NCBI GenBank assembly: GCA_016712745.1
Contig: JADJQN010000015.1
Span: forward strand, 806,001-870,000
DNA length: 64,000 nucleotides
DNA from: Sandaracinaceae bacterium
GTDB taxonomy: Bacteria > Myxococcota_A > Polyangia > Polyangiales > JADJQN01
Direction of reading: 5' to 3'
Shown here: positions 58,484-64,000 of the stretch, piece by piece
Numbering within the stretch: position 1 is the stretch's first letter
Layout of the letters: every line of letters starts with the position of its first letter
The notes under the pieces: generated by a model
Told to the model about the DNA's origin: nothing
Seen by the model: only the letters and a program-made list of their open reading frames with translations
Databases searched by the model: none
Position numbers and translations under genes: made by a program

Positions 58484-61023
58484 TCAATCTCGATGTCCGG
58501 AAGACGCACTACGCCGTTGCCCGTCGGGTCGCCTTCGTAGTGCAGCGCTTCGCCATGATCGACGACGCGGAAGGTTACGTGAATGCGTGAACCGCGCGGA
58601 GCGAAGGTCGGGATCGGAATGACGACCGAGTCGCGCAAGTACTCGCCTGCACGCCACTGAGGGGTGCGGTACCGTGAGAGGACCGGTAGGTGACGTCCGT
58701 GAAACCATTCCACGTTTGGAAATCCCGGCGGAGTTTCGAATAAGATTTCAAATGTGAGATCGCGCGAAGTCTCCTGATCAACACGATAGAAGAAATCGAA
58801 CGGGATTGATTCGCCCGGAGCGAAAGGCGTGCGCGGCAGGTTGTATCCGAGCACGGTGAACAAACCTTCGAAGCGCGTACCCATGCGGTGGTCGAGGTGC
58901 GCCGGCGGATGGCGAAAGCGATTGGCGCGCAGAATCTCATCGTCGCGCATTGTGCTGCTGGCGGTCTGACTGGCCCACGCGCGAAGCTCACCAAGCATGC
59001 GCTGCGTCTCGGCGACGCGCACATCGGCCAGGTTGGTCTGCTCGAGTCGATCGGTGCGGTGGTCGTAAAGCTCCAGGCGTCCGTCCTCGAGAAACCACAA
59101 AAGCTTCAGTGACCCCTCATAGATAGCCTTCTGGTTGATGCTCGCCCAACCGTCCGGCAAACGCTCGGCAAAGCGCACGCGCGTGGCCAGGCCATCGCCA
59201 CCATTCAAAAGAGGTACAAGGCTTTGCGCCGGCATCGGCCGTGGAACGTGCACGTTGGCCAAGTTCAAAATGGTTGGCGCTACGTCGATCGTGCTGACCG
59301 GCGCGCGGGAAACCGCGCCTGTGCCGCCTGGTAAGTGCACCATCAGAGGCGGACGCAACTCTTCGTCGTAGAGAGTCTCGTGGAAATAGGTGCCATGCTC
59401 GCCGAACGCTTCACCATGATCGGCCGTGAAGACGATGGCGGTGGTGCCATCCAGATCGCGTTCCTTCAGGGCCTCGAAGAGGCGGCCCATTTGCTCGTCC
59501 ATCAGTGCGACTTCCGTGTCGTACTTGTCACGCAAGCTATGGCCAAACTGCGAGGCGTGTCCGTCCCCCAGATAGTCGGCGTGCACATTGAAGAGATGAA
59601 CCCATACAAACCAGGGGTCGGTGCCAACGCGCAGACGATCAATGTGCGCAATGGCATTGTCGACCGGCCACTCGCGCGTTGAGTGGAAATTAGTTACCTG
59701 CTCAACCGTATCAAAACCTTGGAAGTATCCTTCAATGCGTCCAAAGAAGTAGGTGCTCGCAATCGCGACGGTCTTATAGCCAGCGGAGGCGAGTGACTCC
59801 GCGACGGTGGTGTTCTCGGGAAGAAGCGCGGGATAGAAATACTGAGTGCCGCGCGCAATCTGCGAAGGGTAGAAGCCCGTCATGATGGCGGGCATGGCGG
59901 CGACGGTGCGCGATGAGGGGGCTATCACGTCCGTGAAGCGCGTCGCTGTTCTCGCGAAGCGATCCAAGTTGGGCGACGTGCGCCGCGCATATCCGTACGC
60001 GCCCAGGTGATCAGAACGCAGTGCGTCGACTGTCACGAGCACGATATTGGGGCGATGGATGCCCCGCGGCATCGCTCCATATGAGCCGTTGCCGAAGGGC
60101 GATACGTTGGGTGATCCATCGCCGCCGAAGCAGTCCGCATCAATACCGTCGCCTGGGCGATCGAAGGCTCCAGGATGCACGTTGGCGCGTTTGTCATCAC
60201 AGTCGGAATCGGCGAAAAGTGCCGAGTAACCGTCACGGTCGCGGTCGAAAAGGCGCATATACGTGCGCACAACGCTGCTGCCCACGATGGCGCGCCGTTC
60301 GACGATTTCGCGCACAGATTGAAGATGTCCGTAGGTGAGCGCTGACCATAGAAAAAGACAGAGGCCAACGACCACGGCGGAAGCGGCGAGCACCGACATG
60401 CGGCGCAGGAAAAAGGATCGTCGTCGCGCTACAAGGCGAACGAGTATGGCCGCGAGCGCATAGGCAATCAGAACCATCGGAGCTGCGATGTAGCGCCGCC
60501 ACAGACCATTCTCGAAGAGATTCAAGATTAGATCGCGCGCGAGAACGATGCATACGATAGCGCCGGCGACGCCAAGCAAAAAGAGCGTGCCCATGTTCGC
60601 GAGCACGCCGAGCACGCGCGGAAGCGGGCGCAAGAGCATATTGGCGAGGGAGAAGACAACGAGCGCCCCCGCGACCAGCGCGAGCGTAATGAGCGCCATC
60701 GCAAGACCTGCGAACTGCTTCTGCGCAAACGCAACGCTGACGATCGAGAATGCGCGCCACGAGGCGTACGCGACCACGCCCGCCGTCAGCGCAGCAGAGA
60801 CGACTGCGACGAAACCCTCGGGGTCGTATGCGAACCATCGACTCGGGGTCACCACGCGTTTGTAGACGCCGCCAAACCAACCGGCCTTGCGCAGTGAGCG
60901 CTGCACCAAACCCACCGCGATGCCAAGCGCCAATCCGAGGCACGCCATCAGCGCCCACTCGTCGACCACGGCGCGCAAAATCGTCGTGACACGAGGCACG
61001 CGGGCATGATCTGTAAAGATCAT
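58480..61023 (-). CDS. Membrane sulfatase/phosphoethanolamine-transferase-family protein with MopE-like calcium motif
   Basis: An 847-residue protein with five or six N-terminal membrane helices (to ~235). Residues ~262-300 (DRDRDGYSALFADSDCDD ... GDGIDADCFGGD) match the Asp-rich MopE-type metal-binding motif. The alkaline-phosphatase-superfamily domain follows: VTVDALRSDHLGAYGY (metal Asp), APSSRTVAAMPAIMTG, FTADHGEAFGEHGTYFHE. The catalytic position is Ser/Thr rather than the Cys-x-x-x-Arg of true sulfatases, so it may move a phospho-group (LtaS/EptA type) or be a Ser-type sulfatase. A beta-rich C-terminal domain ends it. The start codon lies in a palindrome. Confidence 0.82.
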   Translation of the reverse strand: MIFTDHARVPRVTTILRAVVDEWALMACLGLALGIAVGLVQRSLRKAGWFGGVYKRVVTPSRWFAYDPEGFVAVVSAALTAGVVAYASWRAFSIVSVAFAQKQFAGLAMALITLALVAGALVVFSLANMLLRPLPRVLGVLANMGTLFLLGVAGAIVCIVLARDLILNLFENGLWRRYIAAPMVLIAYALAAILVRLVARRRSFFLRRMSVLAASAVVVGLCLFLWSALTYGHLQSVREIVERRAIVGSSVVRTYMRLFDRDRDGYSALFADSDCDDKRANVHPGAFDRPGDGIDADCFGGDGSPNVSPFGNGSYGAMPRGIHRPNIVLVTVDALRSDHLGAYGYARRTSPNLDRFARTATRFTDVIAPSSRTVAAMPAIMTGFYPSQIARGTQYFYPALLPENTTVAESLASAGYKTVAIASTYFFGRIEGYFQGFDTVEQVTNFHSTREWPVDNAIAHIDRLRVGTDPWFVWVHLFNVHADYLGDGHASQFGHSLRDKYDTEVALMDEQMGRLFEALKERDLDGTTAIVFTADHGEAFGEHGTYFHETLYDEELRPPLMVHLPGGTGAVSRAPVSTIDVAPTILNLANVHVPRPMPAQSLVPLLNGGDGLATRVRFAERLPDGWASINQKAIYEGSLKLLWFLEDGRLELYDHRTDRLEQTNLADVRVAETQRMLGELRAWASQTASSTMRDDEILRANRFRHPPAHLDHRMGTRFEGLFTVLGYNLPRTPFAPGESIPFDFFYRVDQETSRDLTFEILFETPPGFPNVEWFHGRHLPVLSRYRTPQWRAGEYLRDSVVIPIPTFAPRGSRIHVTFRVVDHGEALHYEGDPTGNGVVRLPDIEIE

Positions 61024-61025
61024 GC
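61004..61025. promoter_or_regulatory. 22-bp palindrome overlapping the sulfatase-family start codon
   Basis: GCATGATCT and AGATCATGC flank GTAA. The ATG of the gene (61021-61023) lies in the right arm. It could be an operator or an mRNA hairpin hiding the start. Confidence 0.4.
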
Positions 61026-61227
61026 TGACGTCGGCAATAGAGAGCAGCGCAGAAGCGACGAGGCCTACTTAGGGCCTGCTCACCGACAGACGGTGTTCGC
61101 TTCTCGGATAGGTCGTTGCGCTCCACGTTTTGATTGGCGAAAGCGGCTATGGCTTTCGTCTGCGGGCGATTGTGTAGCTCAAGCCAACGAGGCGCAAATG
61201 TTTGGGAAGTTTCGGAATAACGCCGGT

Positions 61228-62282
61228 TTACCGCGCCCGGATGACCTCGATTTCGGTCGCACTCAGCGGAATGGAGTTCGTGCGCCCGATTTGAGTGATT
61301 CGGATGGTACCCGTAGTGATCGTGGGCAAGCTAAATGCGATCGAGCTGCGGCCAGGCCTGCGACCCAACACCGCAGGCGAGATTGCGGCGAAGGTGCCCC
61401 ATCGCTGGTATGCGCCATTGGCGCCCACGTACTCCAAGCGCAATCCCCGCGGAAGCTCGGCACCAAAGCCGCGTGCGTTCCACTGAAGTCCTCGTACCGG
61501 CTGGTCGAGGAAGCGTAGCGTGATTGTCTCGGTGCCAGTCTGCGCATGCTCGGAGGACCACCGCGTTCTGTCGTCGCCGTCGACCAGGCTCGGACAGATC
61601 ACCGGCGCGGCGCAGTCCGCACGTAGTCCCGTAACGCGCTCACCCTCGATTGTCGCTGGCGGCTCGAGGCTGCGAATCTCAGGCCGCGCAAGCTCAACGA
61701 ATGTGCCGGACGGCGCTTCGAGCACGCGTTGAACGTGTCCACCAAGTCGCTGCACGCGCGTCCTCCTCCACACTGGGCTGCCACGAAGCATGACCCAGTG
61801 GATGCCTGCGTCCCACAACCACGCATGTGCCGCGCGATCTGGCAGGGACGCGAGTGCGTCGTCGACTGCTGCGATGAGGGGCGGCGTGATGCCAGACTGA
61901 CCGGTCGACGTGCGTATCCCGCACGCAGCGGCTTGCACGCGATGCATCGTTCGCACCGGATGCGGTTCGCCAGATTCGATTTGCTCGCCGAAAGTGCGGA
62001 TGCCCTGCGAGCGCGCAAACGCGTAGTTGGGCTCGGCACATACCATCGAGAGGGGGGACGCCGAGAGGCGCAGTGGGAAAGCCTCGAAGTAGACGACGCC
62101 CATGGCCAGCACACACACCGCAGCGGCGATATGTGGGCTGCGAATTCGCGAGAGACCTAACGCGGCCAAACAGCAAAAGCCCAGGTCCACGAGAATGCCC
62201 GCGCGTCGCGCGACACGAATCGCACCGATGAACGGCACGTGCGTTGATACCCAAGAGTATGGAGCTCCGGTGAGCGGGTATC
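61228..62282 (-). CDS. GT-C-type membrane protein, C-terminal part
   Basis: In this frame the end of the gene reads GYPLTGAPYSWVSTHVPFIG, AIRVARRAG, then two membrane helices (LVDLGFCCLAALGLSRI; IAAAVCVLAMGVVYFEAF), a soluble region and a final discoidin-like beta domain (TITLRFLDQPVRGLQWNARG ... IRITQIGRTNSIPLSATEI). The preceding frame carries the protein up to GGHWPEFW and then breaks in a run of five G residues (plus-strand C at 62282-62286); dropping one restores continuity. It is the third part of one ~750-residue gene. Confidence 0.75.
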
Positions 62283-63002
62283 CCCCAGAATTCCGGCCAG
62301 TGTCCGCCGAATAAAAACACTCCGACGGTCAAGAGCACGACCAGCGAGGGGAAGGAGTGATGGGCGCGACCCGTACGCGCGAGGTAGACGGATGCTACGC
62401 ACAACAAGGCTGCGATGACCCACACCGAAATGTTCGCAGTCCACCCCGGCATTAAAATCAGTGCGCATAGAGCAATCACGACGAAAGCCGCCGAGCGGTA
62501 CCGCCACGCCGCGCTCAACACTGCGACAATCGCGGCCAGGAGCACGAGCGCGCCTGGGAAATACGGCGAGTCGTTCTGCCAACGATCCTTGAGCAGCGAA
62601 CCCCACACGCTGGCGCGGTCGGCCCACGCGAAGAACATCGCGTCGTTTACTTGAAGAATAGCTTCGCCATGGCGACTGACCGCAAGAGCATCGCCGTGCA
62701 CGAAGTAAGGCCACAGCAAAAGAGTAACCGGCACGCTTATCGCGAGTACGGCCGCAAGCAGCACGGCTAGATCACGCACGGCTTTGGGACGCCGATAGCT
62801 CAAACGCATCGTCAACGCGAGTGCGGGCAGTAGAGCGCACGCGAACATCGCGTAGTAGAGGCAGAGTTGCGTGAGTGCGCCGAGCCACAGCGCAACAGCG
62901 AATGCCTGGCGCGTCGATCCTGTGCGTGACCAGTGGACCATCGCCGCAATCGCGAACGGGATTGGGAATAGATAGAGAAGCTGTACCCGTCCCGATTGGA
63001 AG
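62283..63002 (-). CDS. GT-C-type membrane protein, middle part
   Basis: This frame carries FQSGRVQLLYLFPIPFAIAA and five or six further membrane helices (TQLCLYYAMFACALLPALAL, LAVLLAAVLAISVPVTLLL, GALVLLAAIVAVLSAAW, AAFVVIALCALILMPGW), up to LFGGHWPEFW. Outside these limits the same open frame (61694-63112) has no family character. The layout matches the YfhO-like or ArnT-like proteins elsewhere in this region. It joins the N-terminal part near 63003 and the C-terminal part near 62282, each by a +1 shift. Confidence 0.72.
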
Positions 63003-63482
63003 CCTGTAAGCCGAAAATGCGAAAGCGACTCCTGCGACAAGACGCGCCCAGCGTCCCGCGCCCAACGCTTCAGCGCATTTTGCCCCGCCGACGCAATCGA
63101 GCACGAGCGCAACTATGATGAGGATTGAGTGCGCGAGAATTGGATGTCCGCGCAAGGGCAGGGTAACAACGGCGGCAAGAAGCTGAAGCTCGCTCGTCAC
63201 GAGCGGGCGAGGCTGCGGGAAATAGAAAGACGAGTCGTAGAGAACATCGAGGACGTTCTTGCCTGAGAACATTTGGAAAAGGTTTTGATGAATCGCACGC
63301 AGATCGTCGATGTTCATCAGCGCGTCATGCGCGAACGTGCGATCGAGATAGAGCCCACCCGGGTGGCGCATAAGCGGCCACACGAACGCGAGCGCACCAG
63401 CAATCGCTGCGAGCCAGAGCACCGTCTCCGATGCATCGAATCGGCGTTGAAGCCGCTCTCTTAGTGTGGACGATCCGAACAC
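63003..63482 (-). CDS. GT-C-type membrane protein, N-terminal part
   Basis: From a GTG at 63482: a basic N-terminus, a membrane helix (VLWLAAIAGALAFVWPL), the first external loop (GGLYLDRTFAHDALMNIDDL with acidic residues), QPRPLVTSELQLLAAVVTLP, and helices to VAGVAFAFSAYR. The frame then turns into non-homologous sequence, while the next helix (FQSGRVQLLYLF) is in +1; removing one base near 63003 gives AYRFQSGRVQLL. The GTG lies two bases after the anchored discoidin-like gene, so the two are co-transcribed. Confidence 0.75.
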
Positions 63483-63484
63483 GT

Positions 63485-63976
63485 CTAGCGCTCTAGCAAA
63501 CGTATCTCAGCGAGAGCAGCGCCTCTTTGATGCCATGAGACAACTTGAAAGCGGATGCGCGTGACGTTGTTGGCCGGTAACGCAAGACGCTTCCATCGTG
63601 GAGCGATTTCGTAGCTTGCAAACTCGCCGGTCGCAGCCCCCACGCGCCGGCCGTGGCTGTAGGCCTCAATGCGAAAAGCCCGCGTCGCGCGATCATTCCA
63701 CGGCGTGTTATGTCCGTTGAGAATCTCAATGCCAGTGATGTTGCGCGCGGGCGTCAGCGTGAGATCCGCAAACCCTGCCGAGCCGTCGGGAGTCGCCCAC
63801 TCAGTCGCTTCCACGCCGTCGATGATGTGGTCCTCGTGCCAATGGTCTTGGTCGTCCCAGTGACCTGATGCGTGCACCGTGATGGCGCGCTTGGGTGCGA
63901 TAGCCCAGACGAGGCCTGCGATTACCAGGGCAAGAATTCCCAGTGTCGTGATAACCCGCCGCGCTCGCGTGGCCAC
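63485..63976 (-). CDS. Membrane-anchored discoidin-like protein, possibly incomplete at the 5' end
   Basis: A 163-residue protein from a GTG at 63976; the frame stays open to the window edge, so a longer N-terminus is possible. One membrane helix (VITTLGILALVIAGLVWAIA, about 8-27) precedes a single external domain with the discoidin pattern: DHIIDGVEATEWATPDG, ADLTLTPARNITGIEILNG, WNDRATRAFRIEAYSHG, and the last strand AALAEIRLLE. The final residues closely match those of the protein at 53186 (AALAEIHVD). It probably binds envelope glycans or lipids and serves the coupled GT-C protein. Confidence 0.75.
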   Translation of the reverse strand: MATRARRVITTLGILALVIAGLVWAIAPKRAITVHASGHWDDQDHWHEDHIIDGVEATEWATPDGSAGFADLTLTPARNITGIEILNGHNTPWNDRATRAFRIEAYSHGRRVGAATGEFASYEIAPRWKRLALPANNVTRIRFQVVSWHQRGAALAEIRLLER

Positions 63977-64000
63977 GCGTCCCCATCGGGTCGTTACAAG

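Noticed and set aside
4461..63482. Programmed +1 frameshifting as a general mechanism
   Set aside because: The six sites share no slippery codon or stop context, and at two of them removing one base restores a perfect family match. Kept only as a remote alternative.

Overview
The window looks like part of a chromosome from a GC-rich deltaproteobacterium of the Myxococcota (Polyangia-like). The grounds are a GAF-type sigma-54 activator, a Ser/Thr kinase with an N-terminal zinc ribbon, many predicted lipoproteins (several Cys-rich or with HEAT or beta-propeller repeats), a MopE-like calcium motif, and FG-GAP/Calx-beta surface proteins. There is no rRNA, tRNA, CRISPR, phage or transposase gene. 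The placement rests on gene content alone.

Layout. 1-12 kb: regulators and envelope proteins (sigma-54 activator, SurA-like lipoprotein, Ser/Thr kinase, LpoA-like lipoprotein), a divergent Fe-S protein / flavin reductase pair, and beta-propeller and HEAT-repeat exported proteins. 12-17 kb: rsmA and a DUF4350-MoxR-DUF58 operon. 17-28 kb: a small conserved protein, an esterase/SDR/metalloprotease operon, a DEAD-box helicase, and a histidine kinase/response regulator pair next to a gluzincin-like lipoprotein. 28-34 kb: a trehalose module in which a GH15 enzyme is divergent from otsA-otsB-marR; a 38-bp nested palindrome between them is the likely MarR operator, and the OtsA is membrane-anchored with an extracytoplasmic domain. 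34-39 kb: gpsA followed by a methyltransferase-fold protein with a Tat lipoprotein signal and a membrane-anchored FAD oxidase with an extra C-terminal domain. 40-45 kb: a 1.5-kilo-residue Calx-beta/FG-GAP lipoprotein. 46-64 kb: envelope glycan region with several GT-C-type membrane proteins, a membrane sulfatase-family enzyme, an endoglycoceramidase-like lipoprotein and two anchored discoidin-like proteins, interrupted by lon, a FabH-like synthase and a small membrane gene bracketed by two copies of one palindrome.

Five genes that should be intact are broken as written: six frame breaks, all to +1, and one in-frame TGA near the start of lon. The uniform polarity and conserved sequence on both sides point to consensus errors rather than decay, but this cannot be settled here. 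The most interesting biology is the regulated trehalose module with its membrane OtsA, the exported methyltransferase/oxidase pair, the short-chain dehydrogenase lacking its Tyr-Lys pair, and the palindrome-bracketed cassette.
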